Of a DNA stretch of 64,000 nucleotides, positions 36,360 through 48,150 are shown piece by piece; positions within the stretch are counted from its first letter, which is position 1, and the number at the start of each line of letters is the position of its first letter. Both the position numbers and the translations under genes were made by a program. The DNA is taken from the NCBI GenBank assembly GCA_016806645.1, contig JACSYO010000944.1, positions 30,001-94,000 of the forward strand. Direction: 5' to 3'. This stretch comes from Ophiodon elongatus. Lineage: Eukaryota > Chordata > Actinopteri > Perciformes > Hexagrammidae. The notes below the pieces were generated by a model, which was not told where the DNA came from, made no database searches, and saw only the letters and a list, made by a program, of their open reading frames with translations.

Positions 36360-37350
36360 CGTGGCAGCTCTGTGTTCAGATCTTAGAGGAGATGCCTCCC
36401 AGATAAGATTTCCTCCAATGGCTGACTGGTTTATGTCCGTTCTACCCCGATGCACGAAGCCAGAAGGATATCAGAGCAAAATGGATGACAGTGATCACAA
36501 CATAGCTAAGGGTCATCTGTAAGACCACTGACAGAAAAAAACATCACCTGCACATCTGTCCCACCAGCTTCAACTTAGATCATCAGTCTCCTCTTTATCT
36601 CTCTCTTTATCTTACTCTCTCTCTCTCTCCCTTGTCTGGCCAGTCTCTCTCCTCTGGGACTGAGTCACATCCACAGTTCCAGGTTGTCGTTTTAATCCTC
36701 CATCACTGCCTGTGATGTGTCAGTCCTGTATCTTTACCTTTGGGACAGATTGTGGCTCTTTGCTCCCCCAATGTTCCCATACTGCTGTCTCATTGGCTAA
36801 AGGTTGTTAATGCCATTTGGTTGGTTCAATGGTCAAAAAGAACAAACAAAAAAAGTTTGGATACTTGGTTGATTGTGTTTCCCTCTCCTGCCTCCTGCCT
36901 GCTGTGTTTCTCTTCACCTCTTCATGGGTCACATCCACAGCTGGAGCCTCTCCTGACACTGTTAGCATGATGTCATGCAACCTGTGGAGGGTGAACCGTG
37001 GGCGGTACACACAGAGTGTCTACACTTCCTACTGTGTTGGAGAGAAAAGAGGAAATACAGTCCAGCCAAATCCTCAGATTCCTGTAAAGTGACAGTTAGA
37101 AAATCAGAATATTTTATCCTTCAGTGCTTGTTGCTGAAACAACATATTGAAGCCCTGAGGCTACTGGGGACGGTAACTGGACCACAAACAACACAGTGTT
37201 TAGTTTCTGTCTCTTTTAGTTTGTATTAAAATTGTTTCATCTCCTCCCATCTCTTATCCCTCTGTTGGACTACACCTGTCTCTCACACAATCCCTCTCCA
37301 CCCTCAATCCCTCCATCAGGGAGCTGAGAGCTCTGATCAGGTGATGTTGT
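36360..37350 (+). repeat. Duplicated segment P7, copy C
   Basis: The longest P7 copy, aligning with 50885-52000 over about 1 kb in the same orientation. Shared blocks in order include AGCCAGAAGG/GAAGCCACAGG..ATCAGAGCA, CTCTCCTCTGGGACTGAGTC, TTTACCTTTGGGACAGATT, TGGCTCTTTGCTCCC, CTGTTAATGCCA, CTCCTGCCTG, GGGTCACATCCAC.GCTGGAG, CTCCTGACACTGT.AGCATGA, ACACAGTGTTT and GTTTCATCTCCTCCCA. The shared part around 36918-36968 is about 90% identical by eye. On the minus strand both copies are open across it. No family is known. Confidence 0.65.
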
Positions 37351-38390
37351 TTCTTGCTGGAGGCTAACGGCTTCATTGTGCTCAGAGACTGGAACTGTCC
37401 CATCTAATTAACTGCTTTCTTCTCCTTTAGTGCAGAGTATGTTTCTTATTTCTCACTGGTGTTGGTATTTTCAGAACAACACAAATGGAAAACTAGGATT
37501 TATCACTGAATTCTGTGTTTTATAGCTTGAACTGAATGCTCTCCCTTTTATACTTGATGAAAATATAGAAGAGGAAAAACATTTTTCCATCACATTCAGT
37601 ACTTATTTCATATATACATAACATGGAGACACACAGACATAAACTGAATGTTGCCAAAGGGAAAACAAGTGTTCTCATTCTTTTTCTAAATATGATTTGA
37701 TATTGAATAAGCCAAGCTATGTTTCCAGTTACCCAAAACAAAGATGCAACTTGCCTTTTATCGCATGTAAACCCCCACAAAAACAAAAAGGAAGAGCATG
37801 GTGATCATAAACCAGACAGGAAGAGCGAGGAAGTGAATCTGATGAGCTGTAGAGACCCTGAAGACCTGCTTCACTGGTCCTCACATCAGTGTAAACCTCA
37901 CACACACACTACTGACAATAGGACTTTTTCACAGCAGACATTTTAACTCGTCATAGTAGGAAAAGCAAAGTGTTTCTAATGACGTTAACAATGACGCTGT
38001 TCTGTTGTGAGTGAGCCACAGAACGAAGCAGCTAAATTATTTCCATCAATTACACCTGAGCTTCTCTGACAAGTCAAACTTTGTTCTGTGTGAAGGGCTT
38101 GTTGCCACTTACCTATGTGAACACTTTATTTATGTTTATGTGTGACACATACAGACGTCATCATATTATTATTCTTTAATTTCAAAAGTCGTGTTTCTGC
38201 TTCCCATAAGACAACTGGGATGAAACAGGAAACACCAGCTCTGTACTTCTCTGTCTGTCTCATCAACACATTGACTTCACCAGGAGCTTCACCAGATATA
38301 CTAATAAACGAAAGATGAATCCACAACTGTTGCAGTGAAATAATTATCTGATCCACAGTACAAACACAGACAGTGTGTGTGTTCTGTATG
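37351..38390. other. Non-coding background
   Basis: No gene seen. Open frames at 37520-37786 (minus), 37719-37946 (plus) and 38126-38356 (minus) lack domains. Confidence 0.55.
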
Positions 38391-38520
38391 CAGTCAGTGA
38401 TGGTGTGTTTCTCTCCCCTGGCCTCCTGCCTGCTGAGTCTCTCTTAACCTCTCAGTGCTTCACATCCACTCCTGAAGCCTCTCCTGACACTGAGGACAAA
38501 CCCACAACAGCATGACCCTC
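38391..38520 (+). repeat. Partial extra copy of P7
   Basis: GTGTTTCTCTCCCCTGG, CCTCCTGCCTGCTGAGTCTC, TCACATCCACTCCTGAAGCC and TCTCCTGACACTGAGGA repeat the 3' part of P7 (36880-36965 and 51408-51515). It is about 1.5 kb downstream of the full copy C, so a local duplication of this portion is likely. Confidence 0.55.
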
Positions 38521-40049
38521 ATCATCACAACAGCAGAGCCTGTCCACATCTGTGGCTCAGTACATGATGTACAATCCAACATGGAAGTGCATAAACAGTA
38601 AGCAGCACTCACCACCTGACAGGAGAGAGGAAAGACGGCTCAACAGACAGGCAGGAAGCTTCTTTTGTGCTAGAAAAGCTTCTGTACCGGCTCTGAAAGC
38701 TCACTTTGATGGCTCTGATTTATGTTTTACTTGCTTCTTTGTTGTTGTTGTTGTTGTTGTTTCATTCTCCAGTGTATTTGAATCAATCCTCAACACGATA
38801 CTGTCAGATTTGTCTGGACTCTGAATACATACAGCTGAGGCTTTGGTCAGAAGTCGTGATCTGCACAGAATATTTAGAAACTTCAAGACTTCTCACAAAG
38901 TCATCTGAGCCTCGCTGATAATTTAAAGAGTTGATAGGATTTCATTGTATTTCAACTTTAATCTGAATGTAAGAGAAGGAGTTGATTATTTATAAATTGC
39001 TGGCTGACTATTGTACAACCTTCTGCTGCTTTGTCTCTGAGATAATTATAGTATAATTACATTCACGAAAGCACAATAAAAACATTTAAGTAAAAACATT
39101 TCCCAACACTAAATCAATTGTTAACAATATTATGTTTTGGAGAAATCAATATATCATAAAATAATTACAATGCCAACTCTTTATCTGTAACGGCCCAGAT
39201 ATCCAATCTCTATTCAATCGTAAAAAAAAACAAAAACAAAGCTCAAATCTCACTGTTTGGATACATTGATCTCAAACAACACTGAACAGACAAATAATCA
39301 ATCTGCAGCATAATATTTATGGTAAGAAAGAGAAAAGAAAAAAACATGAACATAATGGCAAAAACTGATGTCTCTAAAAACTCTCTGCTACTGCCGACAT
39401 GCTGAAGAAGACAGACTGGGTACAACCAGCTCAGTCACAAGGATTCACATTCTTCCCTCCAAAAGAAGCCATTACCCTGTCAGAGTGACACACTGACTAC
39501 AATAGCTCAATGCTCACTGAGAGAAGCAGGAAACAGAACTCCACCGGCCTCCTCCTCCCTCTACACCAGTGATGTTGAGAAGCAGCACACCGAGGACACA
39601 CTGTCAAAGCTGCTGACTCGTCGAAAACCAAAATTAAGACATCTATGTGGAACATAATTCCATGGACAGCTAAGGTACTGTTTACTATTTAAGAGCAGCA
39701 GAGCCACTTAAGCCTTGAATAATATATAGCATTCTTTATCGTAACATTAAAAGCTTCATTATTATTTTACCACAGCATTAAAGATGAGGTGAACACCTAG
39801 TAGTAAACAGTCGATGCAGCTATTTCATTAATATGTGATTTTACAATAAGAAAGTTATATATAATCTTTCTGAAATACTAAATATACCGCAGATTCATAT
39901 CTGTGATGACTTTAAATAAATCAGCAGTACACCAAGCATACACCTGTATGAACTCTTAACTGTAGACGAGCATACACACTAATAACCAATAAGCCACTTC
40001 CTCCTCTCTGCTCTGTGAAGCACACTGCTGCTTTCCTCCATCACACACA
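38521..40049. other. Non-coding background with (TTG)n
   Basis: No gene seen. A (TTG) tract of about 8 units lies at 38738-38761 and creates the open frames at 38552-38918. Confidence 0.6.
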
Positions 40050-40067
40050 CACGCACACACACACACA
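40042..40067. repeat. (CA)n microsatellite, interrupted
   Basis: A CA tract with one ACGC interruption. Confidence 0.85.
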
Positions 40068-40160
40068 TATCTCAGAGACGTGGACAGGACATAGACCAGC
40101 TGGTATCAGACTGGAGGACATGTTGGTTTACTAAAACACAGTAGATCATTGTGACAGAGC
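40050..40160 (+). repeat. Duplicated segment P8, copy C
   Basis: Contains ATAGACCAGCTGGTATCAGA and CAGTAGATCATTGTGACAGAGC, matching the P8 copy at 1615-1745. A piggyBac-like element has inserted a few bases downstream, so P8 predates that insertion. Confidence 0.45.
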
Positions 40161-40210
40161 TTTTTAACCCTCCTGTTACCTTCAAATTTACTAACATATT
40201 TTACCCTTGG

Positions 40211-40406
40211 GGTCAATTTGACCCCAGCAATTTAAACCTCCAGAAAATGATTATAATTCATATTGTTTCCCAAGTTTAAGTTTCAGGTACTTTATGTTTG
40301 TTTGTTGGCTACCTAAATAGCCCTTTAAATAAAAATTAAAAAAAACCCACCCCCCCGATACATCCAGAATACCTGTTTGTTTTTTCTGGGGTCAAATTGA
40401 CCCCGA
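40211..40406. repeat. Subterminal GGGGTCAATTTGACCCC palindromes
   Basis: The 17-bp palindrome occurs at 40211-40227 and 40390-40406 and, with one change, near 40991-41007. Repeated subterminal palindromes are probable transposase-binding sites; this is inferred from position only. Confidence 0.6.
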
Positions 40407-40554
40407 ATATAATAGATGTTACTATTCTTGATAACAAAAATAGTTTTTCATTCCAAATGTTATAGATAACAGAAATATGTACTTAGAAATAATATAAAGC
40501 CAATAAAACACCAAAAATATATCTCTGTCCAATTTTAGGTCAATCAGTGAGATT

Positions 40555-40665
40555 TTATGGTGATCTGCATATTTCAGGAGGGTCAACACTGAGGGTCTCA
40601 TTCTCATCAGAGGAGGATGCCTTATAATCAGGGTCCTTCTCAACATCATCCTCTGTCTCAGACAT
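40555..40665 (-). pseudogene. N-terminal remnant of piggyBac-type transposase
   Basis: From the minus-strand ATG at 40665 the frame reads MSETEDDVEKDPDYKASSSD and ends after 36 codons at a stop at 40555. Acidic, serine-rich, disordered N-termini are usual in piggyBac transposases, ahead of the DDD catalytic domain and cysteine-rich tail. Both of those are missing. The open frame extends upstream to 40902, but the internal ATG gives the most protein-like product. Assignment rests mainly on the enclosing TTAA-flanked element. Confidence 0.45.
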
Positions 40666-41027
40666 ATATTTGCTCCACCCCTGTGTTGTGTGAACTATCA
40701 ACATCTTCACGGGAACCGTATGTTCCCGCCCCCACAATTTTATAGCTGGGATAGAGTATGAGCAAATAAAGATTGGTTCCCGCAAGACAGAGGCTAAAAT
40801 GTGCGGGAATGTGAGAGCAGACAGGTGTCGGTGCTTGAATTTATCAACAGCATTGCAACCTTGTGCGGGAACGGCAGGTGAATAAAAATTTATATTTACC
40901 AAGTTGTCCCCATTAAATTAGGAAAAGTCATGAAATATGAAGCAAAAAAAAATATGTCAATCATTTATTTAGAGACGTTAAACATTGAATGGGGTCAAAT
41001 TGACACCAAAGGTAACAGGAGGGTTAA

Positions 41028-41790
41028 ATAAATATCCAGTGTATCTTTGTTGCACTTATTCTATAAAAGGAACATTAGCCCTCCCCTTGTACATACTGGA
41101 CCTCTGAATCCGCAGAGTGACTCTGAGGAAGAATTGAAGAATAATTGTGTGATGTGACTCTACCAGTGTTTGACTGAAGAGACTGTTAGCAGATAAAACA
41201 GATTCCTTAAAATAGTTATAATTAACACAATTAAAAAGTATCACATGAAAGAGATTTAATTAAAGAGCTGATAGATGTTGCACCTCAATGTCGTCATGCC
41301 ATTATTCTAATAAAGGTTGTCAATTACTCAAGGGATTTAATTTCACTTTGTCACTAATTTCAATTATATTAGTTTTAAATTTGCACCAAGGAAACCTTTA
41401 ACAAGTTGAATATGTATATTAATAATAAGCAACACTTTCTCTTTACAGTCTGGTGTTGATCACCATCAGCAGACAGAATGGAGATCACGTGTGATTTACT
41501 GATTCTGCTCTGTGGAACTAAAAGCCAGAGAGTAACTGTTATTCTGTTTGGATTAGAAACCAGGTTTAGAGTCTTGGACAGATTCATAGCTCTAAAGTAA
41601 AATGTAAAAGATTAATAATTTAAATCAAACAGACAGATAATAAAATGTTTGAAAAAAAATATTGTGTGTCAGTTAACATCTCTTTAACCCATTTAAAACA
41701 CCACAGTGAGTCAATGTGACTCATTTTAAAATGTTATAACAGCCAGGACTTACTGACCAAATGTTATTTAATTCAATTTACTCATAATTT
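41028..41790. other. Non-coding background
   Basis: No gene seen. The stretch TTGGATTAGAAACCAG near 41550 is faintly like part of P2, too weak to call. Confidence 0.5.
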
Positions 41791-41975
41791 ATCATTGAGA
41801 CTCCTCTTGCTGTGCCCTAAAGCAAGGCACTCAACCTCATCACTTGAGCAAACATCCATCTGAGGAGATTAATACTTGTATTACAATACAAACTGTGGTG
41901 AGCAGCCTCAGGTGAGGACATGTGTGGTGGGAATACTGGAGTCATTCAGGGCAAGCAGAGAAAAACAACAACAAC
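41791..41975 (+). repeat. Duplicated segment P5, copy C
   Basis: Partner of 16401-16590 in the same orientation, with conserved blocks through AAACTGTGG and GAGAAAAACAACA. Confidence 0.6.
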
Positions 41976-43115
41976 GAATGGCTTACTGTAAATGACCGTG
42001 AACATGTTAACAAAGCAAACACTGTGTTAGGGAAACATTCAATGGAACAACACAGGAAATAAATGCATTGTGTATCTGTGAAGTCATCTCAGTCACCAGA
42101 CAACAGTGGAAGGAATCCCCTCAGTCTGACATTTTGCTGAAAGTGATTCATTGAGTTTAAAAACACACAGAAACCCACCTGGCAGAGAGCAGCCGAGCCT
42201 CTCCATCATAGTGATTAATACACCACTTCACCATAAGTACACAGTGACTCCCACATATTCACTCCCACTGTGAGCATGTTATTCAAATGATAAATCCTTT
42301 AAAATAAAGCACTGATGTGTTGTGAGATGAGAGGTGGAGAGAAGTGCATCATGTCACCTCCTGTAGCCGTCGTGTTCACATGCTCTGGAACTGGCATCAT
42401 TTAAAAGACAGGATTCAAACTGTACACACGTCTCTGCAGGAGGAAGCTCCTCAGCACTGAGCAGTCGCTCGTCTCTTGTCTGCTTGGATTTCTCCTGTAG
42501 GTTTTAGCTTTCACTTTTCAGCCTCATCACAGTCCTGCTGTCCTTTCAACAAAAATGTACAATCTGACCAAACAGTGAGTGTTTAGCAATTACAGGTTAA
42601 ACAATATTTACTACTGTTTACTGTTTCCACAGTGAAAATTAGTCTCTCCTTTTGATTTCCTGGGCAGAGCTCCCACTGGGATTATGAATGTGTACAACCG
42701 CAGGGATCAACAAATAACTAAATCGTATTTCCTATGTTTATCTTTTTATACTTGGAAGTAGCAGTATATATCAAAACATCTCAAATGACTATGATAGACA
42801 AGTACAACAACATTATCTCTTGGTAAACATGTATATAAATGAACTGTATTTGAAGCTCTGTGTTTGTTAAAGAGAAAAAAGTTATGACAAATATATTTTT
42901 TTACCTCAATTTAGTTTGCTCTCATTAGCGCCTCTCAGCCAAACAACAGCAGTGATGATAAATTAGCAAACCTGTCAGAGAGTGGTGACAATGATACCGT
43001 GAGTCATAGTGGTTTAGACCGGTTCACAGTTAAAACTGCCAAAGGACAATTTGCTGGAACATTAAAAAGCACAGCATCAATTCACTGTTAGGTCCTGTTT
43101 TTACTATCAAGAAGA
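41976..43115. other. Non-coding background
   Basis: No gene, RNA or repeat end recognised. Confidence 0.55.
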
Positions 43116-43722
43116 TTAGGTTGTAATAATATAATATGACTTACACTTGTAAATAAGGAATGTCTATGTATAAATTACGATACTTAAAAAGGATAATTAA
43201 TAAGGAATAGCTAGCCTTATGACAAGGAGTATGAGTAACATAGCAGAAAGCCATGTTGAGTTTTTTACTTAGACTTAGTTCAGGTATGCATGGAATGAGA
43301 TAGAGAGAGGGGGATGAAGAGACTGAAGCGACAAAGATCAACAAAAAGGGCAATAAAACAACTCCACTTGAGGGGGGTTGATGCGCTCAACTATACGAGA
43401 GGGAGGAGAGATGACTTCAAGTGCCGGTAAGCCTGGAGGAGGCGATGCAACGACTCTAAACCAACCGAAATCATCGATTCTACTACCGCAAAACTGAGCC
43501 AATGAGAGGCGACGATGCACATTTTTACTGGACTATATTATCAAATGTACTGGTTCCATGTACAGTTCGAGGTTCTTAGGTCAATACGCGTAGACAGTAA
43601 AGTCTGGACCGCTGTTGGCTTAGGTCAGCTGGGAATTATGCACTGTATTACCAACTTTTATTTTTATTATCACTTCCTGAATCCAGAAATTCTCTTCCAA
43701 GTCCACCCAAAGATCTTGAACA
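43116..43722 (-). mobile_element. LTR-like dispersed repeat R1, copy 2
   Basis: Inverse-orientation partner of 6732-7406. On the minus strand it starts TGTTCAAGATCT at 43722 and ends CAACCTAA at 43116. The half towards 43116 is nearly identical to copy 1; the 70-codon frame at 43141-43353 differs at only a handful of residues. The other half has indels and more substitutions. No target duplication is evident. The 140-codon plus frame at 43515-43937 crosses its edge and is not a gene. Confidence 0.55.
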
Positions 43723-44221
43723 TTAACAGTTTAAAAGTGAGTTTAATTGTGTCACTGACGAATATCTTCAGGAATTACAGAAATAGTTTGTCCTGCTCAC
43801 ATCTCATATTAGATGTATTTCATATCCACTGTATATTTTATAAGTCTCTCATTTACTTTATTCCCATTCATCTGTTTTTTGTTGAGATTCAACTCATGAG
43901 ACCCAAAAGGGTTAAGCAACTTTTCCAGCTTTACTGAACTTCTATGTGCACAACTTGTAAATATATATTAAAAAGTTGAGTAACAGAAGGCAGAAAGATT
44001 ATGAAATATGTTTTGAATCATAGCTCAGTGGAATAAAGCACATGAATATACAATGTTTCCCACAAACAATAGTTTTCAGTTGACCCTTGCTGTCAGTCAG
44101 CACCATGGACAGAGACGGTGCAGCCGCTCACTGCTGTGGAGACAGAGCTGCATTATTCACTGTAGTGTATTCAGATACTTTTCACCTTGTGCTGGAATGG
44201 CAGGTGCATAAAAACCCCCCC

Positions 44222-44222
<1 letters not shown>
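43723..44222. other. Non-coding background
   Basis: Nothing recognised before the CA tract. Confidence 0.55.

Positions 44223-44224
<2 letters not shown>

Positions 44225-44316
<92 letters not shown>
44225..44316. repeat. (CA)46 microsatellite
   Basis: A perfect 92-bp alternating CA tract. The open frame at 44087-44389 encoding alternating Thr-His is an artefact of it. Long alternating purine-pyrimidine tracts can adopt Z-DNA. Confidence 0.98.
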
Positions 44317-44318
<2 letters not shown>

Positions 44319-44343
44319 GTCTCAGTCAGTCATCTCTACTGAC

Positions 44344-44392
44344 ACAGAACAAGCATAGAACAGAACATAGAACAGATCATAGAACATAGAAC
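44344..44392 (+). repeat. Short AGAACAT-type tandem repeat
   Basis: Five or six tandem variants of CATAGAA / CAGAA directly after the CA tract. Confidence 0.8.
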
Positions 44393-46589
44393 CTTTTCTT
44401 ATAACTGCTTTGTCATAAATAGAATCCTTGTAATTCTAAATAGTCAGGATTGGAATCTTTTGTAATCAGGATGAACTCAAGTTGACCACAACTTCTGTTC
44501 TCCATGGAGGAGGTGATGATGTACATGTGTTGGTAGACTATCATTTTACACTCTGCTGGTTAATCTGGGAACTATGTAGACTGTCTTTACAATCATCCTA
44601 CAGAGCATGCACACACGCGCACACACACACACACGTCTTAAATATTAACAAGTGCATTGTAGAAGTATAGTGACAGGAACTTTGAGATAATGTTTTGTCT
44701 TTTGTTTCTATTCTGTCTTGAGTATTACATCAGGACTCTCCTCATACTGTTAACAGATCTGTATTTGAGTTCACTGATGTTCATGCTGCTCTATAGGTCA
44801 CGGCACTAAATAAGATTATACTGTATATCTGTTATATTTTTCACATTATCCTCCTACAGTGTTCTGACAAACAAACAGAAATCACTAGACACATTTAATA
44901 ACTCAAAAGCTCCACAAAGACATGTGTCAAATGATCTAATGTACAACTAAGGGCACACAAACAAGCATGCATGCATGACTGTACCTGTGTGTGTGTGTGT
45001 GTGTGAGAGAGAGACACTTCTTGAGTTGCATCATTGAACTCAAACACACACTAAGCTTCTGCCTCATTTGACTGACAGCTGCTGCTGCAACTCGTGTGAG
45101 GAGTCAAACAGAATCACAGTTCTAGAGAACATTCAGTAGGTTTCAGGAGGATGAGGTCAGAACATGTTCACAAAATCCTGCTGATTTTTCTTTTGATGTA
45201 TATTTGATGAGCATTAGAATTGTTTCAGATTATTTTATATTTGTAGAATATTGAAAGCCTTCATGGTTTCTGTTATTGAGGCTGTTCTCAAAAAGTAGAG
45301 TTGCATGATGGGAAACGCCTTAGAAACTGTTAGTGAGGAGGAGGATGTGAACACAACTCATTTAATTTGTGAAGATCAATAAATAGGATTATTGTGGGTA
45401 ACAGCTCATCATTTTAAACAACAATTACAAATTCAATCCATAATCCAAGGACTGAATGATGCAGATGACAGAATGTTTTAAATGTATTTAGATCAGAAGA
45501 TAACATGAGTAAAGTACAACAGGATCAGTTCTACTGACACATCAGGCAGCAGAGACGAACCTCTGTGATTCTAATTATTTGAAAGACGTGTGTGCTGAAA
45601 ATGAAATGAACATGTTTAGATTATTCATCATTAAAGTCTCCCTCATTAGTCCATGCAGCTCTTTTAGCAAACGTCATACTGATGATTGACTAAACAATCT
45701 CATTGCAGCCTGCATGGTAACAATGTGTTGCTGTAGAGTCTCAGCAATACAACACCTTGTTTATTGTCGTCACTGATCACCACGCAGTGTGGCAATTACC
45801 TCCTGTACGATCCCCTTTACAAACAGTTTGATACATGTCATGTTACAAGATGACAGGAGCTGCAGAGAGATCCATCACCCTGCATGTCCACACAGAACAT
45901 CGCCTCACTGTATTGCCAGTAAATACATGTGTACAGGGTGATGCAGACGTAGAAACAGCAATTTATTGAAAACAATATTTTTGGATCGGAGACATTTTAA
46001 ACTTAAAAGAAAACCACAGCCATGTATCATCCAGAGACAGAAACTTACTTTGTCTAGTCATTTGAAGACTTCCTTTTTTTTTTTGTTAGGCTATATATTT
46101 TTTTTTATTTCTGATTTAAATGCATGTACATACTTTTCAAAAACCTGTCTCATATTGAAGTGATATACACTACGTTATCATACAGTATATTACAGACAGC
46201 TTACTCTGTCATTTTATGGAAATAAATTTAATAAAATAAATATTCTTGGTGAGTCTGTGAATGTGGAGATCCAGCCGGTCTACAGGTTTATTGAATGTAA
46301 AACATTTGTTGAGTCAGTGTGTTTACTTCAATGCATCATTTCTATTGATTTCATGGAACACAATAGTAATTTTCAATATGTCACTCTCTTTCAAACACGC
46401 TGACTTGATCATTTGTGTGCTACCATGCACGACAGAGGAGAGACACCAAGCCTTCACTGAGGGAAAACACAAGACTTCATTAAAGTCACATGATACAGGC
46501 TCTCTCTCTCTTTGTGTGCCTCCTTCTCAGGGATTGTCCCTTTCAGATACTCTATGAGGTTTTATGATTATGAAATATATTCCTGTTAC
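44393..46589. other. Non-coding background with two short CA/TG tracts
   Basis: No gene seen. A CA tract with GCGC interruption lies at 44610-44634, and a TG tract running into GA repeats lies at 44985-45014. Confidence 0.6.
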
Positions 46590-46855
46590 ATTTCATCTCC
46601 GTCCTCTACATTCATCCTGCATACTGACGCAGCTGTTAATCTGCCTTGTAACCTCACATATCTCCCAGCAGGAAGTCATCATGCAGCACACTGGGATGCT
46701 GATCAGTCACACCAGCAGATCTGCCCTGCTGACAGCAACCAGAGCGAGGAGCTACTAATGATTACTATTTACACTAAGAGAGACTCAACTGATGAGGAAA
46801 GACAACAGCTCTTCACACAGACACACTCAGATATTCAGCAGCTCAGCACAATGCT
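46590..46855 (+). repeat. Duplicated segment P6, copy C
   Basis: Partner of 21161-21415. It lies within the longest open frame of the window (46512-46964, 150 codons). The translation has a VNLPCNLTYL stretch superficially like an immunoglobulin strand, but no C...W...YxC spacing, signal peptide or membrane segment. The homologous copy is not open. I treat it as non-coding. Confidence 0.55.
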
Positions 46856-47934
46856 GATTAGGAATAAACAGCTGCTGGACTTCATGTTACCGACACACAC
46901 AGGAAGACAGAGTGGAGAAGCATCATTACGAGTCCAAAGAGATTCATTTAATTTTAGTTTATGACAAGTGACACAGCAAGAGGGATAAGCTAAAATAATG
47001 CAAGCAGAAGAATGCAGTTCTAGATTTGCTAACAGTTAAACACCTCCAGATACATTCTGCACAAAGAGACAGAAATGTTATTCATCAACAGGCTCACTGA
47101 CCTGGAAGAGTGTTAGAAACAAAAGGAGAACGGGATCTTCTGGGGTTAGGAGTCAGCCAGAAGCTGATCAGTGTTAGTGGACACATTGTACAACACTCTG
47201 CACACCACACTGCTACAAGCGGCATCAAGCTTAAATACATTAAATGGTCCTTTACATCGTATTGCCACTAGCTGTGGCTGTGCACAACCATGAAGCTTTC
47301 TTCAAAGTCCAACCTGTGGATGATTAATGTCTAAAAGGGAAATACCATCCTCAAGATTCATTCATAACCAAAGTTCACATGTGGTCCAGGCCTTTCATGT
47401 GAGGGTGCTGAAGCAGTTGCACCTCTAGAAAGGGAAGCAGAGTGTGACTGTACCTCAAAGAACCCTGTTCATTACAGCGATGATGCACACACATAGCACC
47501 GGTTATCTATCTCTCTCTCCCTCTCCCTCTCACACACACAGCTGGCCTCCTTTATCATCATGTGGCTCACAGCCCGGCTCATATCTGAGGAGCTGCTGAT
47601 TAAAAAGGACCATCAAACCTGAAGCATTGGAGCCAAGCGGAGCAGCATTTCACACAGCAGTGGCTACACAAGAGGCTGATGGCCAGACCTCTCTGTCTCT
47701 GTTTGTTGCTGCTTCTCCTGCAGAGCAACAGACACTCTGTGGCTGCCCCGACATTAAATAGAAATGTTACATCCATGACATGATTTCTGGTTGGGAGCAA
47801 TCATTTTAACAAGTCTTCAGCGCCTTCTTAAAATATGTATCTGAGTTTAAGAACTTAACAGCTTCCCTCCTACAAGCAGATCTTCTCTGTGTATTAGTCA
47901 AACCATATTTGGTCTCTGGAGGATGTAAATAAGT
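46856..47934. other. Non-coding background
   Basis: No gene recognised. A CTCTCTCCCTCTCCCTCTCACACACACA low-complexity stretch lies near 47511-47540. Confidence 0.55.
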
Positions 47935-48150
47935 GGATGTAATGGAAGACAGTGTCTGGATGTTATCCAGTCACAGTACTAATTATAATTATTCAAATTA
48001 ATTAGTGTTTGTGCTTTTCCCATGATAACACTGTCTACCAAACTGTTATCTTTATTACAGAAATGATGCATTCTGGATTATTCTACAAAAAGTGCTAGGC
48101 TTGCAGAATGCAAAAACTGGCAGGCAGACACCTTCAAGGAATCTGCAGGA
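47935..48150 (+). repeat. Duplicated segment P4, copy C
   Basis: Partner of 8112-8360 in the same orientation, following P6 in this unit. Confidence 0.5.

Larger units (their letters stand above)
40164..41027 (-). mobile_element. Non-autonomous piggyBac-like element
   Basis: TTAA target duplications (40164-40167 and 41024-41027) enclose an 856-bp element whose termini are inverted repeats, CCCTCCTGTTACCTT at the left and its complement at the right. Near each end is a subterminal GGGGTCAATTTGACCCC-type palindrome (40211-40227 perfect; near 40991 with one change), and another lies at 40390-40406. CCC next to TTAA and TTAA targeting are hallmarks of the piggyBac superfamily. A minus-strand remnant of an acidic N-terminal reading frame (40555-40665) suggests an internally deleted copy of an autonomous element. 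The catalytic domain is absent, so it could move only with a transposase supplied elsewhere. Confidence 0.85.

Noticed and set aside
43515..43937. 140-codon open frame
   Set aside because: Crosses the edge of the R1 repeat into background, has no domain and an AT-rich aromatic composition.
46512..46964. Longest open frame (150 codons), with a VNLPCNLTYL stretch suggesting an immunoglobulin domain
   Set aside because: No correct C-W-YxC spacing, signal peptide or membrane segment, and the homologous copy at 21161-21415 contains stops. A frame of this length is expected by chance in 64 kb on six frames.
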